Shown: piece by piece, positions 1 through 8,582 of the stretch
Layout: every line of letters begins with the position of its first letter
How positions within the stretch are numbered: the stretch's first letter is position 1
Assembly (NCBI RefSeq): GCF_003628535.1
Contig: NZ_RBCI01000009.1
Location: 93,029-157,028 of the forward strand
DNA from: Flavisolibacter nicotianae
GTDB taxonomy: Bacteria; Bacteroidota; Bacteroidia; Chitinophagales; Chitinophagaceae
Direction of reading: 5' to 3'
Length of the DNA: 64,000 nt
The notes under the pieces: model-generated
Seen by the model: only the letters and a program-made list of their open reading frames with translations
What the model was told of the DNA's origin: nothing
Database searches by the model: none
Made by a program: the position numbers and the translations under genes

Positions 1-738
1 CTGATTTTCGGCCTGCATGTTCACGTCGGAATGGAAACAAGGGAAATGGCCAACCATATTGCCAATTCTACCCGCTATTTCCTGCCACACGTTTATGCCC
101 TCAGCACCAATTCGCCGTTTTGGGAAGGACGGAAAACAGGCTACAAATCCTTCCGTACAAAAGTGTTTGACAAATTTCCCCGCACCGGTATCCCCGAAGC
201 ATTCGACAGCATTGAAGCCTATGACAACTACGTGAAGCTGCTGATGAAGACCAATTGCATTGACAACGCGAAAAAGATCTGGTGGGACCTCCGGGTGCAC
301 CCGTTTTTCAACACGGTGGAATTTCGCATTTGCGATGTGCCCATGACGGTGGATGAAACCATTGCCCTGGCTGCGCTCTTCCAGGCCATCTGCGTCAAGA
401 TCTACAAACTGCGGCAGCAAAACATGAATTTCATTCAATACCCACGACCACTGATCAACGAAAACAAGTGGCGGGCAAGCCGCTATGGCATTGACGGTTA
501 CCTGATTGATTTCGGCAAGGAAGAAGAAGTGAACACCAGGGTGCTGGTGTACGAATTGCTCGATTTTGTCGATGATGTCGTGGATCACCTGGGTTCACGA
601 AACAGGATTCAGCATATTCACAAAATCCTGGAAAAGGGTACCGGTGCCGACCGGCAACTGGCCATCTATGAAGAAACAAAAGACCTTGGTAAAGTTGCCG
701 AATACATTTCCACGCAATTTCTTGAAGGAACTGCCTGA
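1..738 (+). CDS. Carboxylate-amine ligase, YbdK/GCS2 family (5' partial)
   Basis: The reading frame is already open at base 1, so the first third of the gene lies outside the window; 245 codons are visible. The visible part begins just before an HVHVGM stretch, the metal/substrate-binding signature of the GCS2 (YbdK) branch of glutamate-cysteine ligase-like ATP-dependent ligases. It continues with the family's PRPL.NENKWRASRYG-type segment (a basic active-site stretch) and ends in a helical tail. The family usually runs 360-380 residues, so the C-terminus is complete. Members join a carboxylate to an amine using ATP; the physiological substrate of most is unknown, and classical gamma-glutamylcysteine synthesis should not be assumed. 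A class I glutamine amidotransferase about 5 kb downstream belongs to a set often seen with this family, but it is not contiguous here. Confidence 0.85.
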   Translation: MIFGLHVHVGMETREMANHIANSTRYFLPHVYALSTNSPFWEGRKTGYKSFRTKVFDKFPRTGIPEAFDSIEAYDNYVKLLMKTNCIDNAKKIWWDLRVHPFFNTVEFRICDVPMTVDETIALAALFQAICVKIYKLRQQNMNFIQYPRPLINENKWRASRYGIDGYLIDFGKEEEVNTRVLVYELLDFVDDVVDHLGSRNRIQHIHKILEKGTGADRQLAIYEETKDLGKVAEYISTQFLEGTA

Positions 739-851
739 TGGTTATTTTGAATTACGGGGCTTTTTTTTGTATCTTGTTTTTGGCGGAATTTTCAGAAAAG
801 AATTGATCACAGAACGCGGCTGTACTCTACTTGAATACTTAATTCAATACG

Positions 852-1115
852 ATGGCACGCATTTTCACAATCAGCTTCACTTACGACGATGCATTGTACA
901 CAACGATGGTGACCGTTCGAACCACGCCACTTTATATCGAGTACCTGCTAACGACCCTGGAATTTGATCTTCGCCTCCTGCTGCCCGGAAACAGGATCAT
1001 CTCCCCTTCTCCCGGGAATTACATTTTCCCCGATGCCACAAGCGACAATTCCGCGTTGCTGATGAAGACCATCATCGAGGCGGTGGCAACGCATATGCAG
1101 GCAGTGGGAAGTTAG
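852..1115 (+). CDS. Small conserved hypothetical protein (87 aa)
   Basis: An 87-residue protein beginning MARIFTISF, 113 bases after the ligase stop on the same strand. The sequence reads as a compact beta-rich fold (alternating hydrophobic F-T-I-S-F and V-T-V segments, then an LLPG turn) and ends in a helix. There is no signal peptide or membrane segment and no recognisable catalytic motif. Small proteins of this kind are frequent beside carboxylate-amine ligases in Bacteroidota, which suggests an accessory role, but I cannot assign a function. Confidence 0.6.
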   Translation: MARIFTISFTYDDALYTTMVTVRTTPLYIEYLLTTLEFDLRLLLPGNRIISPSPGNYIFPDATSDNSALLMKTIIEAVATHMQAVGS

Positions 1116-1181
1116 CAGGATATTCGGGGCTCGACGTTATGGAAAACTTATTTTCCAACATGCCCAATAACATTAGGCAGT

Positions 1182-2216
1182 TCACTTCTTCTCATCCACT
1201 TCCCTGATCCATTTAATCACACCGTTCATAAAAACCTGCTGGTCGTCCCACATGGCCAGGTGACTGCCGTTGGGACAATACAGGTAGCTGCCGTTTTTAA
1301 CCATTTTGCTTTGCTCCTCCATCGCTTTCGGGTCCATTGTGTCATACTTCGCACCGATCATCAGCGTTGGTATGGCAATTTCGTGCAAACGGTTTTTAAT
1401 GTCCCAGGCCGCCAGCCGGCCGCGAATGCCGAATTCAGAAGGTCCCTGCATCATGGTATAGATAACTTCATTGCCATGTTTGAACGAACGGTTGATGGGA
1501 TCGGGCCACTCGGCCAGGCGGCAAAGGTGCTGTTTGTAAAAATTAGGAAGCAGCAGTTCCATGTAACGTGGATTGCTGAAATCGTTCCTGGCTTCGATGG
1601 CCCGCACTTCGTCCAGCACGTTCGGATCCATTTGTTTGGCCAGTACGTCAGCGGCGTAGCGGCCGTATTCGGGTGCACTGGCCACCATATTGGCAACGAT
1701 CAATCCTTTCATGCGCTGCTGGTATTTCAGCGCATACTCCATTCCGAGGATGCCGCCCCAGGAATTGCCCAGCACATAGAAATTGGTTTGATCGGCGCCA
1801 ATGGCTTTGCGCACCTGTTCCACTTCGTCGACAAAGCGCTCCGTTACCCACAAGGAGCTGTCTGTTGGTTGATCGGAATAGTAAGAACCCAGTTGATCGT
1901 ATTCGTAAAACTCAAAGCCTTCCTTTGGGAAAAAGCTTTCAAAACACTCCATGTATTCGTGCGTCATGGCCGGCCCGCCATGCAGGAGCAGGATCTTGAT
2001 TCGTGGATTGTTGCCAAAGCGCTTGGTCCAGACCCTGAAATTACCGACCGGCGTTTGAATGGGAATCAGTTTGATGCCGGCCGATTGAACGCCGGTGTCG
2101 CCGTAGTTGAAGTATTGCCGGACGGTGACATCGTTTATACCGGAGTTGTTTTTGCCCTTTGTCGTACAGGCATACAAAAAAACGATCGCTGCAAGCACAA
2201 GCAGGCTCTTTCTCAT
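1182..2216 (-). CDS. Alpha/beta hydrolase lipoprotein, proline iminopeptidase-like
   Basis: A 345-residue hydrolase. The chosen start gives MRKSLLVL followed by a hydrophobic stretch and the lipobox LYAC, so it should be a lipid-anchored periplasmic or outer-membrane protein; an in-frame ATG four codons upstream (2228) is also possible and lies 6 bases after a TACCTTTTG promoter-like box. The core shows the LLHGGP oxyanion-hole segment typical of prolyl iminopeptidases, the nucleophile elbow GNSWGG (catalytic Ser), the acid region GAKYDTMDP and a C-terminal NGSHLAMWDD with the catalytic His. It probably releases N-terminal proline or a similar residue from peptides, or hydrolyses an amide or ester. 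It is transcribed divergently from the secreted amidase, and both may serve extracytoplasmic peptide or amide turnover. Confidence 0.85.
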   Translation of the reverse strand: MRKSLLVLAAIVFLYACTTKGKNNSGINDVTVRQYFNYGDTGVQSAGIKLIPIQTPVGNFRVWTKRFGNNPRIKILLLHGGPAMTHEYMECFESFFPKEGFEFYEYDQLGSYYSDQPTDSSLWVTERFVDEVEQVRKAIGADQTNFYVLGNSWGGILGMEYALKYQQRMKGLIVANMVASAPEYGRYAADVLAKQMDPNVLDEVRAIEARNDFSNPRYMELLLPNFYKQHLCRLAEWPDPINRSFKHGNEVIYTMMQGPSEFGIRGRLAAWDIKNRLHEIAIPTLMIGAKYDTMDPKAMEEQSKMVKNGSYLYCPNGSHLAMWDDQQVFMNGVIKWIREVDEKK

Positions 2217-2294
2217 ATTGAATGGCATTGGCCGCAAAAGGTAGAAAAGTTTTGCTTTATTTTCACCCCGCACATCCACATGTAATGACGGCAT

Positions 2295-3953
2295 ATGAAA
2301 AAAATCATTCTCTTCCTGGCCCTTGGCGCAGGCCTTATTTCGAATGCACAAACCCGCAAAGACTCGCTGCGCCTGTTGCAGCAGACCGCCGGTTTATACG
2401 ACCTGGATTTTACCGAAGCAGAAACGGATTCGCTATTGGCCAATGTGCTGGCTGCAAAAAGCATCCTGCAGCGCATGCACCAGGAATTACTGTCCAATGA
2501 CTTGCCTTTTCCATTTGCTTTTCATCCCGCACCACCCGGATTTTCCATCCCTGCAAAACAACAGAAGATCGCCTGGGATATCCCAGCCAATGTAGCACTA
2601 CCCAAAAACAAATCTGACCTGGCATTTTATTCCATCCCGCAACTGGCGTCATTGCTGAAGAATAAAAAAATCAGCTCTGTCGAACTAACACGGTTCTACC
2701 TGGACCGCCTGAAAAAATGGGGCGATACACTGGAGTGCGTCGTCACACTAACCGAAGACCTGGCGTTGCAGCAGGCAAGAACAGCCGACGAAGAACTGCG
2801 CAAAGGCCTATACCGGGGCTTGCTGCATGGAATCCCTTACGGCCTGAAAGATTTGTTTGCCGTAAAAGGCTATAAAACAACCTGGGGCGCCATGCCTTAC
2901 AAAGACCAAATGGTGGAAGAAGATGCCTTCGTGTACACGCAGCTTAAAAACGCCGGTGCCGTTTTGTGCGCCAAGCTTACGCTGGGCGAACTGGCCATGG
3001 GCGACAGGTGGTTTGGCGGACTGACCCGCAATCCCTGGAACCTGAAACAGGGTTCCAGCGGCTCATCAGCCGGCAGCGCATCCTCGGTGGTGGCAGGCCT
3101 GCTACCGTTTGCCATCGGTACGGAAACGCTGGGCTCTATCGTATCACCTTCTACACGTTGCGGTGCTACCGGCTTGCGGCCTACGTTTGGGACCATCAGC
3201 CGGAGCGGCGCCATGGTCTTGTGCTGGAGCCTGGATAAGGCGGGCCCGATTTCCCGCAGTGCCGAGGACGACGCCATCGTTTATTCTTACCTGAAGGGTA
3301 CTGATGGAAAAGATGCTGGTGCGGTAGACCATGCCTTCAATTACAATCCCAAACGCGATATCAAAAAGCTGCGCATTGCTTATGCGGAAAATTATTTCAG
3401 CCGCTTACCGAAGGATGCACCGGAATGGAATGTACTGGAGACGTTCAAAAAGATGGGCAACACCCCGCAAGCGGTCAGCTTTCCCGACTCTACGGTCTAT
3501 CCGGCCAACCTCGTTGGCATTATCCTGAATGCGGAAGCCGGTGCTGCATTTGATGAACTGACGCGATCGGGCCGGGATTCCATCCTGGTACAACAATCCC
3601 GGTTTTCGTGGCCCAACACGTTTCGCTCGGCGCGGTTTATCCCGGCTGTCGAATACATCAATGCCAACCGCTACCGCAGCCGGCTTTGCCAGCAGGTGCA
3701 GCAATTTCTAAAAGACTACGACGTGGTGATCGTGCCCACGTTTGCAGGTGCCCAGTTGCGCATCACCAACCTTACCGGCAACCCGGTCGTATGCCTGCCG
3801 ATGGGTTACGACAAAAACGGCCTTCCGCAAAGCATTACCTTCGTGGGCAATCTTTATGATGAAGCCTCCATCCTGGAAGCAGCGAAAGCCTACCAATCCA
3901 AAACAGAACACAACAAAAAGCACCCGTCTCTCTTTACCAATCAATCATACTGA
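2295..3953 (+). CDS. Secreted amidase, amidase-signature family
   Basis: A 552-residue protein with an N-terminal signal peptide (MKKIILFLALGAGLISNAQ). The amidase signature is clear: a catalytic Lys in the YGLKDLFAVKG segment, the Ser-Gly-rich GSSGSSAGSASSVVAG core with the cis-Ser and nucleophilic Ser, and the IGTETLGSI motif. It thus belongs with GatA, fatty-acid amide hydrolase and peptide amidases, and hydrolyses an amide outside the cytoplasm. The signal peptide and the lack of GatB/GatC partners rule out tRNA-dependent amidation. An amidohydrolase gene follows after 8 bases, so the two form an operon. The substrate is not predictable from sequence. Confidence 0.9.
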   Translation: MKKIILFLALGAGLISNAQTRKDSLRLLQQTAGLYDLDFTEAETDSLLANVLAAKSILQRMHQELLSNDLPFPFAFHPAPPGFSIPAKQQKIAWDIPANVALPKNKSDLAFYSIPQLASLLKNKKISSVELTRFYLDRLKKWGDTLECVVTLTEDLALQQARTADEELRKGLYRGLLHGIPYGLKDLFAVKGYKTTWGAMPYKDQMVEEDAFVYTQLKNAGAVLCAKLTLGELAMGDRWFGGLTRNPWNLKQGSSGSSAGSASSVVAGLLPFAIGTETLGSIVSPSTRCGATGLRPTFGTISRSGAMVLCWSLDKAGPISRSAEDDAIVYSYLKGTDGKDAGAVDHAFNYNPKRDIKKLRIAYAENYFSRLPKDAPEWNVLETFKKMGNTPQAVSFPDSTVYPANLVGIILNAEAGAAFDELTRSGRDSILVQQSRFSWPNTFRSARFIPAVEYINANRYRSRLCQQVQQFLKDYDVVIVPTFAGAQLRITNLTGNPVVCLPMGYDKNGLPQSITFVGNLYDEASILEAAKAYQSKTEHNKKHPSLFTNQSY

Positions 3954-3961
3954 CTTTTGAA

Positions 3962-5608
3962 ATGATGAAACAACTCTTGATACTTTGTGTAGGCAGCCTG
4001 TTGTCGCTGACTGTGGGTGCGCAAAAAAAGCAGGCGGACCTGCTGCTGTATAACGGGAAAATTTATACGGCGGATGCACGGTTTTCCGTGGCATCGGCTA
4101 TGGCGGTAAAGGACGGCAGGGTGCTGGAAACCGGCAGTAGCCAGCAACTGCTGGCTCGATACGAGGCAAAAGAAAAAGTGGACGCCGGTGGCCGGCCCGT
4201 TTACCCCGGTTTTATTGATGCGCATGCCCATTTTTTTGGCTATGGACTCGGATTGCAAAACGCCGATCTCGTTGGCACCGAAAGCTGGGAAGAAATCCTG
4301 CAACGACTGCAGGCGCATGTGGCAAAAAAGAACATCCGACCGGGTGAATGGATCATTGGCCGCGGCTGGGACCAGAACGACTGGGCCGTAAAAGAGTTTC
4401 CAACAAAAGAAAGGCTCGATAAACTCTTTCCCAACAATCCCGTTTTCCTGACCCGGGTGGATGGCCATGCAGCCATTGCCAGCACGAAAGCGTTGGACCT
4501 GGCCGGAGTCAATACATCTTCGAAAGTCGAAGGCGGCGATGTGGAAGTAAAAAATGGCAAACTGACGGGTATCCTTGTCGACAGGGCTACAGCACTGGTC
4601 GCGTCGCGGATCCCTGAACCCTCTTTGCAAACCTACCGGACCGCTCTTCTAGAAGCGCAGCAAAACTGTTTTGCCGTGGGCCTGACCACGGTGGATGATT
4701 GTGGGATTGGTTACGAAGAGGTACTCTTTATGGACAGTTTGCAAAAAGCAGGACAGCTCAAGATGCGTATTTACGCCATGCTCAGTGATAACAGGGCAAA
4801 CTTCCAGTTTGCTTTGCAAAAAGGCAGGATCAAAACGCCATCCCTGCATGTCGCATCGTTTAAGGTATATGCTGATGGCGCCCTTGGCTCCCGTGGCGCA
4901 GCGCTTTTACACCCTTACACTGACCGGCCCGACTGGACAGGTTTCCTGTTGAGCAGCCAGCAGCATTTTGATTCCGTAGCGAACGTGATTTACAAAATGG
5001 GCTGGCAAATGAACACGCATGCCATTGGCGACTCCGGCAACCGGACGATCCTCAGGATTTATGGCAGCTATCTCCGCGGCAAAAACGACCGCCGGTGGCG
5101 AATCGAGCATTCGCAGGTGATAAACCAAGCCGACTTTGCGCTTTTCGGCCGCTACAGCATTATCCCTTCGGTTCAGCCCACCCATGCCACTTCCGACATG
5201 TACTGGGCAGAAAAACGGCTGGGACCCTCGCGGGTGAAAGGTGCTTACGCATTCAGGCAATTATTGAGTCAGAACGGCTGGCTTCCATTGGGTACCGATT
5301 TCCCTGTGGAGGACATTTCTCCTTTCAAGACCTTTTATGCGGCGGTGTTCCGCATGGACGCGAAAGGCTTTCCGGCAGGCGGCTATCAAATGGAAAATGC
5401 ACTGACCCGCGAACAGGCAATCCGGGGTATGACCATCTGGGCGGCTAAAAGCAATTTTGAAGAATCGGAAAAAGGATCGCTCGAAAAAAACAAATGGGCT
5501 GATTTCATTATCCTTGATCAAGACCTGATGAAAGCAAGTCCCAAACAGGTGCTGGAAACAAACGTTTTGGCGACGTATGTAGGCGGCTCAAAGGTTTATG
5601 GCAAATAG
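3962..5608 (+). CDS. Amidohydrolase, YtcJ-like metal-dependent hydrolase
   Basis: A 548-residue amidohydrolase-superfamily protein with a signal peptide ending near GAQ. It has the N-terminal beta-sandwich (LLLYNGKIYTAD), the first metal-binding motif GFIDAHAHF (HxH), GRGWDQNDW typical of the YtcJ/AepA branch, a KVYADGALGSRGAAL strand carrying the usual lysine position, HAIGD and IEHSQ metal-ligand segments, and the final acidic residue in LGTDFPVE. Family members are usually exported and cleave N-acyl or cyclic amide bonds. It is translated 8 bases after the amidase stop, which suggests sequential handling of an extracellular amide. Confidence 0.9.
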   Translation: MMKQLLILCVGSLLSLTVGAQKKQADLLLYNGKIYTADARFSVASAMAVKDGRVLETGSSQQLLARYEAKEKVDAGGRPVYPGFIDAHAHFFGYGLGLQNADLVGTESWEEILQRLQAHVAKKNIRPGEWIIGRGWDQNDWAVKEFPTKERLDKLFPNNPVFLTRVDGHAAIASTKALDLAGVNTSSKVEGGDVEVKNGKLTGILVDRATALVASRIPEPSLQTYRTALLEAQQNCFAVGLTTVDDCGIGYEEVLFMDSLQKAGQLKMRIYAMLSDNRANFQFALQKGRIKTPSLHVASFKVYADGALGSRGAALLHPYTDRPDWTGFLLSSQQHFDSVANVIYKMGWQMNTHAIGDSGNRTILRIYGSYLRGKNDRRWRIEHSQVINQADFALFGRYSIIPSVQPTHATSDMYWAEKRLGPSRVKGAYAFRQLLSQNGWLPLGTDFPVEDISPFKTFYAAVFRMDAKGFPAGGYQMENALTREQAIRGMTIWAAKSNFEESEKGSLEKNKWADFIILDQDLMKASPKQVLETNVLATYVGGSKVYGK

Positions 5609-5624
5609 CTTGCAGAGAATCTCC

Positions 5625-5632
5625 TAAGTTTG
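5625..5632 (+). promoter_or_regulatory. Bacteroidota -7 box (TAAGTTTG) before the amidotransferase gene
   Basis: An exact match to the Bacteroidota -7 consensus TAnnTTTG, only 10 bases before the start codon at 5643. If used, transcription would begin within a few bases of the ATG, giving a nearly leaderless mRNA. A clear -33 TTTG at the usual spacing is not obvious. Confidence 0.45.
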
Positions 5633-5642
5633 GAGCTTCGAT

Positions 5643-6470
5643 ATGATACGAGTAGCAATTTTGGACCTTTACGAAGGGCAGGCCAACCAAGGCATGCGGT
5701 GCATCCGGCAGATCCTTGGCGAATGGAGTGAATTTCATAACCTGCCGATGGAGTGGAACGAGTTTGACGTGCGCCTGGAAAACGATGTACCCGACCTGAC
5801 CTATGACATTTACATTTCGTCCGGTGGACCCGGTTCGCCGCTCGAGAGCGAAGGGTCTGACTGGGAGAAGGCCTATTTCCACTGGCTGGAAGGCGTGGAA
5901 GGGTGGAATGCCAACCCGGCCAATACCAATAAAAAATTCGTCTTTTTCATTTGCCATTCGTTCCAGCTGGTGTGCCGGCACTATGCCATTGGCAACATCA
6001 GCAAACGCAACAAAACCTCTTTTGGCGTTTACCCGGTTCATGTGACTCTCGAAGGCCAGCACGACGGTGTGTTTCGCGGCCTGGCCGACCCGTTTTACGT
6101 GGTGGACAGCCGCGACTACCAGGTCACTTCGCTGGATTTCGAAAAGATCGACATGCTGGGCAGCAAAATCCTCTGCATTGAAAAGTATCGCCCCCACGTG
6201 CCTTTCGAACAGGCCTTGATGGGTATCCGTTTCAACGAGTACATGATCGGAACCCAGTTTCACCCCGAAGCGGATGCGATCGGGATGAGCATGTACCTGC
6301 AACGGGAGGATAAGAAACAAACCGTGATTGAAAACCACGGCGAGGAAAAATGGCAATCCATGATCGAGCAATTAAATGACCCGGACAAGATCATGTGGAC
6401 CTATGCCCACGTTTTGCCCAACTTTTTGGGCGAAAGCATCCGGCAACTCCGGCCCGTTCTGGTAGCCTGA
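5643..6470 (+). CDS. Class I glutamine amidotransferase-like protein
   Basis: A 275-residue cytoplasmic protein with a GATase1 fold. The catalytic Cys is in FFICHSFQ (Cys104) and the His/Glu pair in GTQFHPEAD (His207, Glu209), so the triad is complete. An SSGGPGSPLES segment near residue 59 forms the oxyanion region. There is no synthetase domain, so it is a stand-alone amidotransferase or glutamine hydrolase acting with a separate partner, or a related peptidase. In Bacteroidota such genes often accompany YbdK-type ligases and ATP-grasp enzymes; a YbdK ligase lies at the left edge of this window, but the partner is unproven. Confidence 0.8.
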   Translation: MIRVAILDLYEGQANQGMRCIRQILGEWSEFHNLPMEWNEFDVRLENDVPDLTYDIYISSGGPGSPLESEGSDWEKAYFHWLEGVEGWNANPANTNKKFVFFICHSFQLVCRHYAIGNISKRNKTSFGVYPVHVTLEGQHDGVFRGLADPFYVVDSRDYQVTSLDFEKIDMLGSKILCIEKYRPHVPFEQALMGIRFNEYMIGTQFHPEADAIGMSMYLQREDKKQTVIENHGEEKWQSMIEQLNDPDKIMWTYAHVLPNFLGESIRQLRPVLVA

Positions 6471-6597
6471 TACCGTTTTCATTTGGATTCCCTGGATTTG
6501 CTTTTGTAGCAATGCTTTGTCAGACCTGCGCTTCCCCGCTTGCTGATTGCAAATTAAAAGGAGTGGCAGCCTGAAAGCTTTCACAAACAAACGACAT

Positions 6598-6624
6598 AGA
6601 AAAAGCCCCGCAGTGCGGGGCTTT
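6598..6624 (-). terminator. Intrinsic terminator after the thioredoxin-like gene
   Basis: A GC-rich perfect hairpin (GCCCCGC / GCGGGGC, 3-base loop) lies between convergent genes. Read leftwards it is followed by TTTTT, so it terminates the leftward transcript; it may also stop the rightward amidotransferase transcript. Confidence 0.75.
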
Positions 6625-6644
6625 CCGGTTTTCAACCAAAGCGT

Positions 6645-7778
6645 TTAGTTGCAGCCTAAAAGCTCGCAAAGTTTTTTATCAAGATCCTCTCCGCGTAAAT
6701 CTTTCGCCACAATTTTCCCGGCCGGGTCGATCAGGAAATTTTGCGGGATCGATTGTACGTGGTAAAGTTCTGCAGCGGCATTGTTCCAGAATTTAAGATC
6801 GCTTACGTGGGTCCAGTCCAGCTTATCGGCGGCGATGGCTCTTACCCAGGACTCTTTTTGCTGGTCGAGTGAAACACTGAAAACAGTAAAGTTTTTCCCC
6901 TTGAATTTGTTGAAGGCTTTTACCACGTTCGGGTTTTCCTGGCGACAGGGCTTGCACCAACTGGCCCAAAAGTCGAGCAGCACGTATTTGCCGCGGAAGG
7001 AAGAAAGCGAAATTGGTTTGTCGTTTACGTCCGCTTGTATGAATTCCGGCGCTTCCGAACCAACGGAGCCAATCTTGGCAAAGGAAATATACCCTTCGAG
7101 GTCCTTTCCGACAGTTGAGGATTTCAGTGATGGATTAAGGGCGTTGAACCGCTCTTCCAGTTCGGAAACATTCTCATTGATTTGTTTCGTAATGGACAGC
7201 AAAAACACCGACACATACGAAGCCGGCCTTTCCCGAATAAACTCGCCAACCGCTTTGTTCATGTTCGTAATAGCGGTCGTGTATTGCTGCATCAGGGCCG
7301 GTTTCTTTTCTTCAGCGGCCTGCTGAATTTGGAACGAGATGGCATTCAGGTTGGCAAACAGCGGGTCGAAGGCTTTCCGGAACTGGAGAAAGTCCTTGTG
7401 CGACTGCGAACCCTCGATCTGGATGTTTTTAATATCGGATTGCTTCCCGGAGATTTTGATCGCTGTGTTTTCCAGGAAAATGTATTGCGGCTGCTCTTTG
7501 CCCATCGTGAGCCAGTACAATCCGGGTTCCTCCACTTTACCGGCCAGGTTAAAAACGCCGTTTTTTGCAGCGCCTTTTACCAGCACCTGCTCTCCCTGGG
7601 TGGTGGTAATTTTTACCTCACCATCGGCAAGTCCCTGTACATTTCCGCTGATTGTAAATCCATCGGCGGTTTTAGCAGTGGCAGTTTGGGGTTGTGCGGA
7701 GGATACAGGTTTTTCGCCAGCCTTTACCTGCGCAAAAGTCAAGGCGGGAACGAACAGGAATACAAAAAGTTTTTTCAT
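6645..7778 (-). CDS. TlpA-like thiol:disulfide oxidoreductase with DUF4369 domain
   Basis: A 377-residue protein with a signal peptide (MKKLFVFLFVPALTFAQ). Residues roughly 40-140 form the DUF4369 beta-sandwich found in many Bacteroidota periplasmic thioredoxins, followed by a helical linker. The C-terminal 140 residues are an AhpC/TSA-thioredoxin fold with the active site WCKPC (about residues 274-278) in the LLDFWASWC context. It is expected to reduce or isomerise disulfides in the periplasm, for instance in cytochrome c maturation or envelope protein repair. Its start lies 3 bases after the hisIE stop, so the two genes share a transcript although their functions are unrelated. Confidence 0.9.
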   Translation of the reverse strand: MKKLFVFLFVPALTFAQVKAGEKPVSSAQPQTATAKTADGFTISGNVQGLADGEVKITTTQGEQVLVKGAAKNGVFNLAGKVEEPGLYWLTMGKEQPQYIFLENTAIKISGKQSDIKNIQIEGSQSHKDFLQFRKAFDPLFANLNAISFQIQQAAEEKKPALMQQYTTAITNMNKAVGEFIRERPASYVSVFLLSITKQINENVSELEERFNALNPSLKSSTVGKDLEGYISFAKIGSVGSEAPEFIQADVNDKPISLSSFRGKYVLLDFWASWCKPCRQENPNVVKAFNKFKGKNFTVFSVSLDQQKESWVRAIAADKLDWTHVSDLKFWNNAAAELYHVQSIPQNFLIDPAGKIVAKDLRGEDLDKKLCELLGCN

Positions 7779-7781
7779 ACT

Positions 7782-8381
7782 TTATTTCGGTTGATGACGG
7801 TCTTTCAGCACCTGGATGACATCGGCCAGTGAGCAATCTTTCGCTTGCAATAATACAATGTAATGAAAAAGCAAGTCCGCTGCTTCGCCTAAAAATAACG
7901 CACGATTAACGTCTTTTGCCTCGATCACCAGCTCCACGGCTTCCTCTCCCACTTTCTGGGCAATCTTGTTAATGCCCTTATCAAACAGCTTTTTCACATA
8001 CGAGGTTTCGTCGTTGCTGGTTCGGCGCAGTTTGACAATTTCTTCCAGGTAGAGCAGGAAATCCTCTTTGTGATTTCTCTCGCTCCAGCAAGTGTCGGCT
8101 CCTGTATGGCAAACAGGCCCTTTCGGTTCGGCCTTGATCAGAAGGGTATCCTTGTCGCAATCGGCCAGGATCTGGCGCAGTTGCAGGTGATTACCGCTTT
8201 CTTCTCCTTTGGTCCAAAGACGTTTTTTGCTGCGGCTGTAAAAGGTCACCAGGCCTGTTTCTTCCGTTTTTTTCAGTGCCTCTTCGTTCATAAAACCCAG
8301 CATCAGCACTTTTTGCGTTGTAAAATCCTGCACGACGGCAGGCACCAGGCCATCGGCGTATTTGGCAAAGTCGATGTTCAT
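7782..8381 (-). CDS. hisIE: Bifunctional phosphoribosyl-AMP cyclohydrolase / phosphoribosyl-ATP pyrophosphatase
   Basis: A 199-residue protein combining HisI (residues about 1-105: VLMLGFMNEEAL, FYSRSKKRLWTKGEESGN, the metal-binding C and H in CDKDTLL and CHTGADTCW) with HisE (C-terminal: KGINKIAQKVGEEAVELVIEAK). It carries out steps 2 and 3 of histidine biosynthesis in the cytoplasm. The start was set at MNIDFAKYADG; a longer in-frame extension would run through the promoter box at 8388-8395. No other his genes are in the window, so hisIE is detached from the rest of the pathway here. Confidence 0.93.
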   Translation of the reverse strand: MNIDFAKYADGLVPAVVQDFTTQKVLMLGFMNEEALKKTEETGLVTFYSRSKKRLWTKGEESGNHLQLRQILADCDKDTLLIKAEPKGPVCHTGADTCWSERNHKEDFLLYLEEIVKLRRTSNDETSYVKKLFDKGINKIAQKVGEEAVELVIEAKDVNRALFLGEAADLLFHYIVLLQAKDCSLADVIQVLKDRHQPK

Positions 8382-8387
8382 AGCGGG

Positions 8388-8395
8388 CAAAGTTA
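8388..8395 (-). promoter_or_regulatory. Bacteroidota -7 box (TAACTTTG) before hisIE
   Basis: An exact TAnnTTTG box on the leftward strand, with 6 bases between its end and the hisIE start codon. It supports the chosen start and implies a very short or absent 5' leader. Confidence 0.5.
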
Positions 8396-8477
8396 GGGTT
8401 TGGCAGTTGGAGTTTGGGTTTAGCGGAACGTTCCCGGCCACACTCCCGTTGAAAAAGACGAAAAGACGGGCAATTCT

Positions 8478-8509
8478 AAAAGAAAAGACGTCCGGTTGCA
8501 GGACGTCTT
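8478..8509 (-). terminator. Intrinsic terminator after sucC
   Basis: A 9-base-pair stem (AAGACGTCC / GGACGTCTT) that, read leftwards, is followed by TTTTCTTTT. It lies about 75 bases past the sucC stop. Confidence 0.75.
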
Positions 8510-8582
8510 CAACTTAAAAGCTATTGGTAGAAAAAGAAGTGAATTGTACCGAAACAACCCAACTCCAGGCACGAACTTCGAA

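Noticed and set aside
1260..2285. 341-codon frame antisense to the alpha/beta hydrolase
   Set aside because: It exactly mirrors a well-supported hydrolase gene and has no signal of its own.
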